Origin: Billgrantia endophytica
Lineage (GTDB): Bacteria > Pseudomonadota > Gammaproteobacteria > Pseudomonadales > Halomonadaceae
Direction: 5' to 3'
Assembly (NCBI RefSeq): GCF_002879615.1
Contig: NZ_PNRF01000009.1
Coordinates: 1-54,069, forward strand
DNA length: 54,069 bases
Of this stretch, positions 7,316 to 18,241 are shown in pieces; position 1 is the stretch's first letter; every line of letters starts with the position of its first letter. The translations under genes were made by a program, and so were the position numbers. Below the pieces are notes generated by a model. It was given only the letters and a program-made list of their open reading frames with translations. It was not told where the DNA came from and did no database searches.

Positions 7316-8623
7316 TCAGTCGTGATGCTTGATTTTCTCCGGCAGCAGTCCTTGCGGCGCGAAGCGCAGCACCAGCGTGATCAGCAGGCCGATCACGAAT
7401 ACCCGGGCCTGCAGCGCTCGACTGTCCAGGTTGCCGGGTGGCTCCCAGCCAAAGACGCCTTCTCCCACGTAGACCGCCATGTTCATCAGGAACAGTGCCA
7501 GGGGCTCGGACATGAGCCAGATGATGTAGACCGCCACGGCGCCGAAGAGGGTGCCCAGATTGTTGCCGGGGCCGCCCAGGATCACCATGACCAGAACCAG
7601 GAAGGTATGGTTGAGCGGCAGATAGCCCTGGGGGTCGAACAGGCTGTTGAAGGAGGCCAGGGCTCCGCCGCCGATGCCCATCAGGATGCAGCCCAGCACG
7701 AAGATCTCCAGGCGGCGCCTGTTGATATCCTTGCCCATGGCTGCGGCAGAGACCTCGTTGTCCCGTATGGCGCGTATCATGCGCCCCCAGGGGGCATGAT
7801 AGGCGCGGTGGAGCAGAAAGAAGATCACCGCGATCAAGGCTGCCGTGACCGACAGGTAGAGGGCCCGCGCCAGGGTGAATCCCAGCTCGCTGGGTCCGGG
7901 GGTGGGCCAGGGCAGCGGCGAGACGGTGGCGGTACCGCGGGTCAGCCAGTCGGAGTTCTTGAGGAACGCCTTGATGATCTCGGCAATCCCCAGGGTGGCG
8001 ATGGCCAGATAGTCGCTGCGCAGTCCAAGGCAGATATGGCCGATGAAATAGCCGATACTGCCGGCGAGCGCGCCGCCGACGATCCAGCCGGTCCAGGCCG
8101 GCAGCCCCAGCCCGCCGATGAAGCCGGCACGGGACTGGATCTCGCCGGTGACCCCGCGCAGCATGCTGAGCACGACCAGGTAGAGCACCACCGCCAGCAC
8201 CACGGCAATGACGGTGCGCAGCTTCTTCGGCACCCCGAAGCGGTGAAGCCTGGTGGCACCTATCACCAGCAGCACCGAGCCGATAAGGTAGAGCAGCACG
8301 CGGCCCAGCTCGCCGGGCAGTTCGGTACCCCAGAAGGCGTCGTTGACCGGCACGCTGAAGAGCATGGCGGAGAACCCGCCGATCGCCACGAAGCCCATCA
8401 CGCCGGCGTTGAACTGGCCGGCATACCCCCACTGGATGGTCAGGCCCAGGGCCAGGATGGCGTAGCAGGAGGCTTCCACCAGCATGCGAGTGCTGTAGGC
8501 GGCGCCCATGACGGCATAGACACCCAATATGGCGACCAGCAGGGCGCCGAAGAGTATGACTTCGCGTACCGGGAAGCGGCGGGTGGTCGTCGGCTTGGCC
8601 GGGGAGGGAGCAGGACTGTTCAT
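7316..8623 (-). CDS. livM: Branched-chain amino acid type ABC permease LivM
   Basis: A 435-residue inner-membrane permease. About ten hydrophobic segments are visible, with the LivM hallmarks LALGLTIQWGYAGQFNAGVMGF and AIATLGIAEIIKAFLKNSDWLTRGT and the EAA-like loop RAIRDNEVSAAAMGKD. It is longer than many LivM proteins because of an extra hydrophobic pair between residues about 85 and 150. Its ATG overlaps the livH stop by one base (TGATG), so translation is coupled. With LivH it forms the channel of the ABC importer. Confidence 0.9.
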   Translation of the reverse strand: MNSPAPSPAKPTTTRRFPVREVILFGALLVAILGVYAVMGAAYSTRMLVEASCYAILALGLTIQWGYAGQFNAGVMGFVAIGGFSAMLFSVPVNDAFWGTELPGELGRVLLYLIGSVLLVIGATRLHRFGVPKKLRTVIAVVLAVVLYLVVLSMLRGVTGEIQSRAGFIGGLGLPAWTGWIVGGALAGSIGYFIGHICLGLRSDYLAIATLGIAEIIKAFLKNSDWLTRGTATVSPLPWPTPGPSELGFTLARALYLSVTAALIAVIFFLLHRAYHAPWGRMIRAIRDNEVSAAAMGKDINRRRLEIFVLGCILMGIGGGALASFNSLFDPQGYLPLNHTFLVLVMVILGGPGNNLGTLFGAVAVYIIWLMSEPLALFLMNMAVYVGEGVFGWEPPGNLDSRALQARVFVIGLLITLVLRFAPQGLLPEKIKHHD

Positions 8624-9627
8624 CAGATCACCTTACCCTTGAAGATGCCGGTGGGACGCCACACCAGGATGGCCACCAGGATGAAGAAGGGCACCACGAT
8701 CTTGTACTCGGTGCCGACGAAGGCGAGATTACGCGGCAGTTCCAGCCATTCGGGGAAGTGGTGCTGAACCGGTCGCAGCAGCACCGTCCAGTTGAAGACA
8801 GCCAGGGTTTCGGCGAAGCCGACCACGAAGCCGCCGGCAATCGCTCCATAGGGGTGACCGACACCGCCCACGATGGCGGCGGCAAAGATCGGCAGCAGCA
8901 GGAAGAAGCTGAGATCTGGCTTGAAGGTCACGTCCAGCGATAGCAGGGTGCCGGCAACGGCGGCCAGGCCACCGGCAATCACCCAGGTCACCGCCACGAT
9001 GGTATTGGTATTGATACCGGAGGCGCGGGCCAGGTCGGGGTTGTCGGACATGGCGCGCATTGCCTTGCCCAGCCGCGAGCGGTTGAGGAAGAGATGCAGG
9101 CTCACTACAGCGGTGATGGTCAGGATGAACAGGATGATCTGCGGCTCGGTGACGATCACCGGCCGGGTGGCCAGTTCGAAGGGCAGGTCCAGTCGGTAGA
9201 TCTCCTTGCGCTCGCCGATGTAGAGGCTCTGGGCGCTGGTACCGGCGAACAATCGAATCAGCCCCTGCAGCATCAGGGTCACGCCCAGCGAGCCGATGAC
9301 CAGCACGATGGGTTTGACGCCGTGGGCCCGCAGTGGCTTGTAAAAGGCTTTGTCGATTCCCACGGCCAGTAACGCGGTGAGTACCATGGCCAGCGGTAGC
9401 ATGACCACGGGTGTGGGCAGGCCGACCACGGCTCCCACGCCCGGAAAGGCCAGGGTCAACAGCAGCACCATGAAGGCGCCGAAGGTCATCATGTCGGCAT
9501 GGGCGAAGTGGGCGAAGCGCATGATGCTGAATACCAGCGTCACGCCGATGGCGCCGATGGCATAGATCGAGCCGGTCACGCTGCCAGCGATCACCACGTT
9601 GTTGATGAAGAAGACCAGTTCATTCAC
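8623..9627 (-). CDS. livH: Branched-chain amino acid type ABC permease LivH
   Basis: A 334-residue inner-membrane permease with about eight hydrophobic segments. Typical LivH sequences are GSIYAIGAIGVTLVFSIMRF near the N-terminus, AMRAMSDNPDLARASGIN (the coupling loop contacting the ATPases), and GGVGHPYGAIAGGFVVGF near the C-terminus. It lies 30 bp after livF in the transcript and overlaps livM by one base. It partners LivM. Confidence 0.9.
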   Translation of the reverse strand: MNELVFFINNVVIAGSVTGSIYAIGAIGVTLVFSIMRFAHFAHADMMTFGAFMVLLLTLAFPGVGAVVGLPTPVVMLPLAMVLTALLAVGIDKAFYKPLRAHGVKPIVLVIGSLGVTLMLQGLIRLFAGTSAQSLYIGERKEIYRLDLPFELATRPVIVTEPQIILFILTITAVVSLHLFLNRSRLGKAMRAMSDNPDLARASGINTNTIVAVTWVIAGGLAAVAGTLLSLDVTFKPDLSFFLLLPIFAAAIVGGVGHPYGAIAGGFVVGFAETLAVFNWTVLLRPVQHHFPEWLELPRNLAFVGTEYKIVVPFFILVAILVWRPTGIFKGKVI

Positions 9628-9657
9628 GACATTACTCTCCAGATACTGGCGCCAGGG

Positions 9658-10362
9658 CTAGCCACCGAGGAAGCTCTTGGCGACGTCCGGGTCGGCGAGC
9701 AGCGCCGCGCCGGTATCGGTGAAACGGTTCTGGCCGGCGGCCAGCACGAAGCCCTTGTCGGCAATGGCGAGTGCCTGCTTGGCGTTCTGTTCCACCATCA
9801 GGATGCCCACGCCGGCGGCATTGATCTGCTTCACCCGCTCGAAAATCTCATTCATGTAGAGCGGTGATAGGCCGGCGGTGGGCTCATCGAGCAGGAGTAC
9901 CTCGGGCTCGGCCATCAGGGCCCGTCCCATGGCCACCATCTGGCGCTGGCCACCGGAGAGCTCGCCGGCCGGCTGGTGGCGCTTGTCGTGGAGCGGGGGG
10001 AAGAAGTCGTAGACCTGCGTCAGCATGCGCTTGACGTTGTGGGGCTTGAGGAAAGCGCCCATCTCCAGGTTTTCCTTCACCGTGAGACTGGGGAATACGT
10101 TCTTCTCCTGGGGGATGAAGCCCATGCCCTTCTGCACCAGCTTGTTGGGGGGCAGGTTGTGGATGGGTTCGCCCCGCAGCAGGATCTCACCCTGGCTGAC
10201 GGTGAGCAGGCCGAAGATGGCCTTGAGCATGGTCGACTTGCCGGCGCCATTGGGGCCGACGATCACTCCGATCTCGTCGGCCTCGATCGACATGTTCACC
10301 CCGTTGAGGATATTCATGCCGCCATAGCCGCCGTGCACGTCGCGTGCTTCGAGTAATGGCAT
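9658..10362 (-). CDS. livF: ABC ATPase LivF
   Basis: A 234-residue ATPase. Walker A is GPNGAGKST near residue 40, the signature is LSGGQRQMVAMGRALM, Walker B is VLLLDEPTAGLSP, and the H-loop region reads ILMVEQNAKQAL. EQN at the switch is typical of LivF. The chosen ATG at 10362 gives MPLLEARDVHGGYGG, the usual start; the frame is open to 10440 but that part overlaps the livG end and looks non-family. It energises the importer together with LivG. Confidence 0.9.
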   Translation of the reverse strand: MPLLEARDVHGGYGGMNILNGVNMSIEADEIGVIVGPNGAGKSTMLKAIFGLLTVSQGEILLRGEPIHNLPPNKLVQKGMGFIPQEKNVFPSLTVKENLEMGAFLKPHNVKRMLTQVYDFFPPLHDKRHQPAGELSGGQRQMVAMGRALMAEPEVLLLDEPTAGLSPLYMNEIFERVKQINAAGVGILMVEQNAKQALAIADKGFVLAAGQNRFTDTGAALLADPDVAKSFLGG

Positions 10363-10429
10363 CGTTGGAATCTCTGCGCTGTCGTGACGGTTCTGCTTGT
10401 TGTCCGTTGGTGCCGGGCAATAGCGGTTA

Positions 10430-11200
10430 TCAGGCGGCACCGGCCCCGAAGTAAGCCTCGATCACCTGGGGGTTGTTCTGTATTTCCTCGATGCTGCCCT
10501 CGACCATCACACTGCCCTGGGCCAGCACGATCACCGGATCGCAGAGCCTGGCGATCATGTCCATGTCGTGTTCGATGACCAGGAAGGTGTAGCCCATTTC
10601 CCGGTTGAGACGTTCGATGTTGGTCATCAGGTCGCCGAGCAGGGTGCGGTTGACACCGGCGGCGATCTCGTCGAGCAGTACCACGCAGGCGTTTGTCATC
10701 ATGGTGCGGCCCAGCTCGAGCAGCTTCTTCTGGCCACCGGAGAGGTTGCCGGCCAGTTCGTTGCGAACGTGGTGCAGGCCGATGAACTCGATCACCTCCA
10801 GGGCGCGTTGGCGTACTTCGGTTTCCTGCTCGCGCACCACGCCCGGCTTGAGCCAGGCGTTGAAGAGGCTCTCGCCGGCCTGGGCCGGTGGCACCATCAT
10901 CAGGTTCTCCAGAGCGGTCATCTGGGAGAACTCATGAGCGATCTGGAAGGTACGCAGCAGGCCCTTGTGGAACAGTTCGTTGGCGGGGCGGTTGGTGATG
11001 TCCTCGCCGTCGAGCAGTATCTGGCCACTGTCCAGCGGCAGGGCGCCGGCAATGATATTGAAGAGAGTCGACTTGCCGGCGCCGTTGGGGCCGATCAGCC
11101 CGGTGATGGAGCCTTCCTCTACCTGAATGGAGCAGTCGTTGATGACGTTGAGGCCACCAAAGGCCTTGTGGACGTGCCTGACGTCGATGATGGCTGACAT
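10430..11200 (-). CDS. livG: ABC ATPase LivG
   Basis: A 256-residue ATPase and first gene of the minus-strand operon livG-F-H-M. Walker A is GPNGAGKST near residue 37, the signature is LSGGQKKLLELGRTMM, and the H-loop is FLVIEHDMDMI. Walker B reads VVLLDEIAAGVN, so the Pro usually following the catalytic Glu is Ile; Glu itself is kept, so activity should be intact. The 167 bp upstream must hold the operon promoter, where I see no clear regulator site. Confidence 0.9.
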   Translation of the reverse strand: MSAIIDVRHVHKAFGGLNVINDCSIQVEEGSITGLIGPNGAGKSTLFNIIAGALPLDSGQILLDGEDITNRPANELFHKGLLRTFQIAHEFSQMTALENLMMVPPAQAGESLFNAWLKPGVVREQETEVRQRALEVIEFIGLHHVRNELAGNLSGGQKKLLELGRTMMTNACVVLLDEIAAGVNRTLLGDLMTNIERLNREMGYTFLVIEHDMDMIARLCDPVIVLAQGSVMVEGSIEEIQNNPQVIEAYFGAGAA

Positions 11201-11367
11201 GTCGATTATGCTCGGTTTCCGTCCGGTGTGTCTCTGGCGCCCGGAGTATTGTTATGGCGGTTCCAGCGGCGCCTACACTTTGCGACAGAACCCTGCTTTT
11301 TGGCCAGTGGTAAAACGTTAAGGATACGTTGGAAACAACTGATGACCGGGGCTTCCGTTCATGAGTG

Positions 11368-11691
11368 TCACACCGGCTCCTCCTCATCGTTGTCGTCGCG
11401 GGCGGAGGGCTCGAAGGCGCGGCTTTCATCCGGCAGTCGCACGGTGTCGCCCGTGGCCAGCTTGCCGGCCAGTTTGTGCCGTTCCCCGCTCTCTGGATCG
11501 ATCAGCGCGACGACATTGCCGATGCTGGTGCCATTGACGTAGGCTTCGACCCGGATGCGGACTACCAGACCCTGATAGCGGGCCGAGAGAATATCGCCCG
11601 GCCCGGGATCGGAGCGCCCGGTGGGGTGCTTCTCGAAGTGACGTGCCACGCTACTCGCGCCGGGGTCGTCCCATTCCACGTGTCTGTGCAT
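11368..11691 (-). CDS. Conserved-looking small hypothetical protein
   Basis: A 107-residue soluble acidic protein I do not recognise. The start at 11691 is set by GGAGG 4 nt upstream; the longer frame to 11751 has no such site. The middle (GDILSARYQGLVVRIRVEAY, VNGTSIGNVVALIDPESG) looks like a small beta-barrel or PilZ/SH3-like fold, which is inference. The end is a charged tail with SARDDNDEEEPV. It lies between livG and an M20 peptidase, both on the same strand, but terminators and gaps suggest a separate unit. Confidence 0.6.
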   Translation of the reverse strand: MHRHVEWDDPGASSVARHFEKHPTGRSDPGPGDILSARYQGLVVRIRVEAYVNGTSIGNVVALIDPESGERHKLAGKLATGDTVRLPDESRAFEPSARDDNDEEEPV

Positions 11692-11752
11692 CTTGCCTCC
11701 TGATATCGAACGTTCGTTTGCTCCATGAAGCATAGACGGCGTTACCGCCACG

Positions 11753-11779
11753 AAAAAAGCCCACCATTGCGGTGGGCCC
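11753..11779 (-). terminator. Terminator after the M20 peptidase gene
   Basis: On the minus strand GGGCCCACC-GCAAT-GGTGGGC is followed by TTTTTT. It lies 25-50 bp after the peptidase stop (11804). Confidence 0.85.
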
Positions 11780-11803
11780 TATCTGGGTGGCGCGATACCG
11801 CCT

Positions 11804-13060
11804 TCAGGGGCTCTCCTCGGCAAGATCCATGATCAGCCGTGTCGCCAGGTAGAGGCGCGGTACTACGCTGTCGAGTTCGACGAACTCGTCGCTGCTGTGA
11901 TAACGGCCGCCCACCAGGCCAAGAGATTCGAGCACGGCGGGATGTTCGGCGTCAGGCTGGTAGGCGTACGCAGCATCGGTGCCGCCGCCGATTTCGACGG
12001 CTTCCAGGTCGAGGTCGAGTTCGCCATAGATCGCTTGTGCGGCTTCGGCCAGCGCCTGTGTCTGGGGGTTCTCCGGCAGTGGTGGCCGCCCGCGCTCGAG
12101 CCGGAATTCCACGTCGGTGTCCTCGATCAGCCGGTCGGCAATGATCTCGTTGGCCTCTTCGGTCACGCGATCGTATTCGTCGGCATCGAAGTAGCGCATG
12201 TCGCCTTCGGCTCGGGCGCTCTCGGGGATGATGTTGCGTGTGCCGCCGCCCTCGATCACCGTCCAGTTGAGGGTGGTCTCCTTGTCGGGGTCGTCGAGGT
12301 CGTCGAGCTGCAGCAGTTGGTGGGCGAGTTCCATCACCGAGTTGCGGCCTTCCTCCGGGGCGCCGCCAGCATGCGAAGCGCGGCCGGTGACCTCGAGGAA
12401 GGCGTAGTTGATGCCCTTGGTCACGGTGGTGACCGAAGAGACCCCGTCCACGCCAAGGGTCGGTTCGAAGACCAGAACCGCGTCCTGCTTGCCGGCGAGT
12501 TCCTGGATGAGGTCGCGCGAGCCCAGCGAGCCTTGCTCCTCGTCGGGATTGAAGACCACCGTCAGGGTGCCGTAGCCGTCGAAGTCCAACTCCTCCAGCA
12601 TGGCCAGGCTGTGCAGTATGACCGCCACGCCTCCCTTGGCGTCGCCCACGCCGGGGCCGTAGGCGCGACCCTCCTCGGTGCGGAACGGCCGCTCGGCCGC
12701 GGTGCCTTCGCCGAACACGGTGTCATAGTGGATCATCAGCATGATGTCGCGTTCGCCGCTGCCCTGAAGGCGGCCGACCAGGGTGTTGCCGCCGAGCTCT
12801 TCGGAGGGGTGGGTCTCGATCTCGGCGCCCAATTCTTGCAGCCGCTCCTCGAGAATCGCTTCGACCTCGGCAAGCCCTGCTTCGAAGGTGGTGCCCGAGT
12901 CGATGTTGACCAGTGTCTCGAGCGTCTCGAGCAGCGGCGCTTCATGGCGCTCGGCGGCGTCGAGGATCTCCTGGCGGGGCTCGGCGGCGAGAGGCGCGGC
13001 GCTGGTCAGGGCGGCCAGGCCCGCGCCAAACAGCAACGGCTTGAAGGGGAATCCATTCAT
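11804..13060 (-). CDS. Exported M20 family glutamate carboxypeptidase (CPG2-like)
   Basis: A 418-residue metallopeptidase with a signal peptide (FKPLLFGAGLAALTSAAPLA). The di-zinc site motifs of M20 are visible: MIHYDTVF (first His and Asp), GPGVGDAKGG (bridging Asp), NPDEEQGS (catalytic and ligand Glu), and near the end GGRYHSSDEFV (last His). The dimerisation domain lies at residues about 205-315 with ASHAGGAPEEGRNS. The closest named family is carboxypeptidase G2, which removes C-terminal Glu from folates and peptides; the real substrate is not known. The chosen ATG follows GGAACC; an 11-codon upstream extension is less likely. Confidence 0.87.
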   Translation of the reverse strand: MNGFPFKPLLFGAGLAALTSAAPLAAEPRQEILDAAERHEAPLLETLETLVNIDSGTTFEAGLAEVEAILEERLQELGAEIETHPSEELGGNTLVGRLQGSGERDIMLMIHYDTVFGEGTAAERPFRTEEGRAYGPGVGDAKGGVAVILHSLAMLEELDFDGYGTLTVVFNPDEEQGSLGSRDLIQELAGKQDAVLVFEPTLGVDGVSSVTTVTKGINYAFLEVTGRASHAGGAPEEGRNSVMELAHQLLQLDDLDDPDKETTLNWTVIEGGGTRNIIPESARAEGDMRYFDADEYDRVTEEANEIIADRLIEDTDVEFRLERGRPPLPENPQTQALAEAAQAIYGELDLDLEAVEIGGGTDAAYAYQPDAEHPAVLESLGLVGGRYHSSDEFVELDSVVPRLYLATRLIMDLAEESP

Positions 13061-13191
13061 GGCAGGTTCCTTTTTGTCATCGCTTGTCGTCACTCACTTG
13101 CTTGGGGTTTGCTTGGCCTTTCGGGCGAAGCGCATACCAAGTCTAGGGCAGGGGGCGGCGAACGCAATGAGCAGGCGGGCTGGCACCGATA

Positions 13192-13220
13192 GAAAAAGCC
13201 CACCTGGACGGTGGGCTCTT
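13192..13220 (-). terminator. Terminator after typA
   Basis: AGCCCACC-TGGAC-GGTGGGCT with AAAAA to the left, so on the minus strand the hairpin is followed by TTTTT. It lies 19 bp after the typA stop. Confidence 0.85.
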
Positions 13221-13238
13221 CTGTGACTGGTTCGGGCG

Positions 13239-15092
<1,854 letters not shown>

Positions 15093-15443
15093 AGGTTATG
15101 ACTCGTCATCATGTACGCACCTATGTACACGTCTTGAAAAGTACCCTAGGCGCGGGGGTAGGGAAGTGGAGGCGCATTGTACAGACTAGAAAGGTAGGGG
15201 AATAGCAGAACCTCCATCATCGTGCTGACGGGGCAGGTTGACGGCAGCCAGCCTCGGTGTCGGAGGATGAGCTCCCCACTACCTGAACAGGACGAAACTG
15301 GGGTGGGCGATGCGATAAAAACCAGTCTGTATACACACTTGGATATCTTTATACACTCATTGAAATTTTTTGATACGGTTCTGTAGCCTTTCTCGTCTCG
15401 CCTGGTGCGTTCTTGTGGTCAGCTTCGCGGAGTCCGGCCCGTC
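15093..15443. other. Intergenic region before the glycosyltransferase gene
   Basis: 351 bp between divergent typA and the glycosyltransferase gene. It must hold both promoters. The right part is AT-rich (15318-15380, with TATACA, GGATATC and TTTTTTGATA) unlike its surroundings, but I cannot fix a promoter. I see no gene or clear RNA structure. Confidence 0.4.
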
Positions 15444-15977
15444 ATGTTAATCAGCGTCCTTCTTGATGCCCGCTCGTCCGGTGCCCAGCTGCCACGCCAG
15501 CTGAGTTCCCTGCACAAGGCTTCGCAATCATGGAAAGGATACGAGCTGCTGATCGTGGACGACACCCTGGATGGGCGCTTGCCGGCGCTGGCGAGTCGCT
15601 ATGGCGTCAGACTGTTGCCTTGTGCGCCAGCCCCATTGGGTAACCGCATGAACACTGCCGTGGGCGCAAGCCAGGGCGATCTGCTTCTCTTTCCCGGCCT
15701 GGTTGCACGCCGTTCCTATCACTGGCTGGACGACATGATCAGTGATGTGAAGCACGGGGCCTGGGATGTCGCCATTCTCCCGGCGCGACGACAGAGCGTG
15801 CTATTCCGGCTTTGGGGGCTGCTGCTGAGAGTCTCGCCGACCGACACCTTCTGCGTGACCCGTGACTGGTTCGAGCGCATCGGCGGCTTCGATCCGGGTC
15901 TCGAGGCTGAGGCGGTGCCGGAACTGCTCGAACGTCTGCACGCCTGCCAGGCCAGGGTGTTGGTTGGGAGTGCTTGA
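15444..15977 (+). CDS. Short family 2 glycosyltransferase-like protein
   Basis: A 177-residue protein with a GT-A type beginning (MLISVLLDARSSGAQLPRQL, ELLIVDDTLDG with an acidic pair) and the segment GNRMNTAVGASQGDLLLFPG, like the RGRQMNAG..A.GDWLLFLHAD stretch of TIGR04283-type glycosyltransferases. A later ERIGGFDPGL matches the GGF acceptor region. Those enzymes are about 220-230 residues; here the membrane-proximal C-terminus is missing, and the HAD metal site reads PGL. It may be an inactive or diverged member. A GTG at 15405 could extend the start by 13 codons. Confidence 0.6.
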   Translation: MLISVLLDARSSGAQLPRQLSSLHKASQSWKGYELLIVDDTLDGRLPALASRYGVRLLPCAPAPLGNRMNTAVGASQGDLLLFPGLVARRSYHWLDDMISDVKHGAWDVAILPARRQSVLFRLWGLLLRVSPTDTFCVTRDWFERIGGFDPGLEAEAVPELLERLHACQARVLVGSA

Positions 15978-15990
15978 TCCTGCGATGGTC

Positions 15991-16035
15991 AAGCCTCACC
16001 AGCGCCCGCGCGAGGCAGTCGCTGGTGAGGCTTGG
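15991..16035. terminator. Bidirectional terminator hairpin
   Basis: A perfect 15-bp stem, CAAGCCTCACCAGCG at 15991-16005 and its complement at 16021-16035, with a 15-nt loop. It lies between the convergent glycosyltransferase and tctC genes. It has no long U tract. Confidence 0.65.
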
Positions 16036-16046
16036 GTTCAAGGAGC

Positions 16047-17018
16047 TCAGTCGTCCTCGGGAACCCCACCCATCTCGTCGAGCAGCCGACGATAGTTCTC
16101 GGACTGGGAGTACAGCATCTCGGTGGCGTCTTCCTCACCGATGAAGTGCACCGGCATCAGAATGCGTTCTTCGGTAATCTCGATGAAGCGCGGGTCCCGG
16201 GTTGCCACTTCCAAGGCTTCCGCCAAGCGCTCGACGTGGGCATCCGGCGTGTTCTTGGGCACTACCACCACGCGGAAGTCAGAGGTGTCGATGTCGTACC
16301 CGGCTTCCATCACGGTCGGTGCATCCGGGAAGGCGAACAGGCGCTCGCCATCCATGCTCAGCAGTACCGGCATCTCACCGGTTTCGGCGTAGCCGGAGTG
16401 GGTGCCGCCGCTGTAGCCGAAGTCGACGTCACCCGAGAGGATCAGCGGCGCCATGCCGGCGCCACCGGATGTCGGCACGATGCGCAGGTCGAGGTCTTCC
16501 TGCTCCATGATGTATTCGATGACCAGGCGGTCCAGGGCATGCTGGGTGGCATAGCTGGTGCCCGGGTTCTCGCGTGCATACTCGATCAGGTCTTCCCAGC
16601 TGTCACCGAACGGACGGTTCTCGCCGGTGACGATAGCGTGCTGGACGGTGGTGATGCTGGCCACGTAGCGGAAATCGTCCAGTGTGAAATCGGTATCGTG
16701 GGCATGGGGCGCGAAGGTGAGAGTGCCATTCGTACCCGCATAGATGAAGGTATGGCCCTCATCCTGGTTGTTCATCAGGCGAGTCAGCGAGACCGCGCCA
16801 CCGGCGCCGGGCTGGTTGACCACGTTGACCGGCTGGCCGAGGTTTTCCTCGAGCACGTTGGCCAGGACTCGGGCCTGGATGTCGGTGCTGCCGCCAGCGC
16901 CGAAGCCGACCACCAGGGTCAGCGGCTTGGTCGGAAACTCGTCGGCCTGGGCCAGACAGGTGACACCAAAGGCCATGCTGACGGAAAGGATGGCAGTGCT
17001 TAGCCGTTTCATTTTCAT
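16047..17018 (-). CDS. tctC: Tripartite tricarboxylate transporter receptor TctC (second tandem copy)
   Basis: A 323-residue periplasmic receptor of the Bug/TctC family. A signal peptide ends LAQA, then FPTKPLTLVVGFGAGGSTDI opens the mature protein with the family GxGGxxD loop, followed by VNVVNQPGAGG. SATQ-like YATQHALDRL and PTSGGAGMAPLILSGDVDFG follow. It is closely similar along its whole length to the copy at 17168-18133; most differences sit in residues about 75-125 (YAGTNGTLTFAPHAHDTD), a region facing the ligand. So the pair may recognise different carboxylates. The start at 17018 follows GAGAGG; a longer frame to 17171 is rejected. Confidence 0.9.
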   Translation of the reverse strand: MKMKRLSTAILSVSMAFGVTCLAQADEFPTKPLTLVVGFGAGGSTDIQARVLANVLEENLGQPVNVVNQPGAGGAVSLTRLMNNQDEGHTFIYAGTNGTLTFAPHAHDTDFTLDDFRYVASITTVQHAIVTGENRPFGDSWEDLIEYARENPGTSYATQHALDRLVIEYIMEQEDLDLRIVPTSGGAGMAPLILSGDVDFGYSGGTHSGYAETGEMPVLLSMDGERLFAFPDAPTVMEAGYDIDTSDFRVVVVPKNTPDAHVERLAEALEVATRDPRFIEITEERILMPVHFIGEEDATEMLYSQSENYRRLLDEMGGVPEDD

Positions 17019-17118
17019 TGTTGAACCTCTCATTGCGTTATTGGCCTGCGGATGGCGCGAGGCACAGAGTGTGGCGAGAGCAGGCGCTCGGTCAGCGCCT
17101 GCCGCGGGCTCGCCGTTG

Positions 17119-17146
17119 CCGCCGCTCCTGGCGCCAGGAGCGGCGG
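17119..17146. repeat. 28-bp perfect palindrome between tandem tctC genes
   Basis: CCGCCGCTCCTGGC followed directly by its reverse complement, 28 bp in all with no loop. It lies 21 bp after the stop of the upstream tctC and 101 bp before the start of the downstream one. In RNA it would form a very stable hairpin, likely a processing or attenuation element that sets the ratio of the two receptors. It could also be a dimeric protein site. Confidence 0.8.
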
Positions 17147-17167
17147 AAACCGTTGGCGTCAGAGGGA

Positions 17168-18133
17168 TCAATCCTCCGGCACGCCGCCTAGCTCTTCCAG
17201 CAGGGTCCTGTAGCCTTCGATCTGATCACGCAGGGTCTGCGTCACTTCATCCTCGGGGATGTAGGTCACGGGCATCAGGATGCGCTCTTCGGTGATCTCG
17301 ATGAAACGCTCGTCCCGGGTGGCGGCTTCCAGGGCCTCGGCAAGGCGCTCCACACGATCGTCCGGTACGTCCTTTGGCACCATCACCACGCGGATCTCGG
17401 CGGCATTGATGTCGTAGCCCGCCTCCGGCAGGGTCGGGGCGTCGGGGAAGGCGACCAGGCGATCCTCGGCCAGACTCAGCAACACCGGCATCTCGCCGGA
17501 ATCGGCATAGCCTGAGTGGGTGCCACCGCTGTAGCCGAAGTCGACGTCACCCGAGAGAATCAGCGGCGCCATGCCGGCACCGCCGGAGGTCGGCACGATG
17601 CGCAGGTCCAGGCCTTCCTGACGGGCGATGTACTCGATGATCATGCGGTCCAGTGCGGTCTGGGTGGCGTAGCTGGTACCCGGGTTTTCACGAGCGTACT
17701 CGATCAGGCCTTCCCAGGTGTCACCGAAGGCACGGTCTTCCCCGGTAACGATGGCCGATTGGCCCAGCGTCACGCCGGCCACGTAGCGGAAGTCATCCAG
17801 CTCATAGGTGGTTTCGGTGGAGAGCGGGCCGAAGGTGATGGTCATGGACGTGCCGAAGACGACGGTGTAGCCCTCGTCGGCATTGTTGGCCAGGCGGGCC
17901 AAAGCCACGCCGCCCCCGGCACCGGGCTGGTTGACCACGTTGACCGGCTGGCCTAGGTTTTCCTCGAGAACGTTGGCCAGGACACGGGCCTGGATGTCGG
18001 TGCTGCCGCCGGCACCAAAACCCACCACCAGGGTCAAGGGCTTGCTCGGGAAGTCGTCGGCCTGGGCCAGGCCCGCGGCGCCGAAGGCCATGGCGGAGGA
18101 AAGAATGGCAGTACCCAGCAGTTTCAATTTCAT
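17168..18133 (-). CDS. tctC: Tripartite tricarboxylate transporter receptor TctC (first copy)
   Basis: A 321-residue periplasmic receptor with signal peptide (MKLKLLGTAILSSAMAFGAA, cleavage after LAQA). It has the same family landmarks as its neighbour: VVGFGAGGSTDIQARVLANV, VNQPGAGGGVAL, YATQTALDRM and the same SGGAGMAPLILSGDVDFG stretch. Receptors of this family bind citrate, other di/tricarboxylates or diverse organic acids and deliver them to TctAB. It is the third gene of the minus-strand operon tctB-tctA-tctC-tctC, with a strong hairpin between it and tctA. Confidence 0.92.
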   Translation of the reverse strand: MKLKLLGTAILSSAMAFGAAGLAQADDFPSKPLTLVVGFGAGGSTDIQARVLANVLEENLGQPVNVVNQPGAGGGVALARLANNADEGYTVVFGTSMTITFGPLSTETTYELDDFRYVAGVTLGQSAIVTGEDRAFGDTWEGLIEYARENPGTSYATQTALDRMIIEYIARQEGLDLRIVPTSGGAGMAPLILSGDVDFGYSGGTHSGYADSGEMPVLLSLAEDRLVAFPDAPTLPEAGYDINAAEIRVVMVPKDVPDDRVERLAEALEAATRDERFIEITEERILMPVTYIPEDEVTQTLRDQIEGYRTLLEELGGVPED

Positions 18134-18241
18134 GGTGTCTTAACCTCTTTGGTGCTGATGTGTGATTGTTGTGTGAGACAGCTGTGGTTTTACGTGATGA
18201 ATGGCATGGCTGCCGGAACGTGCCGCAGCGGCACGGCTAGG

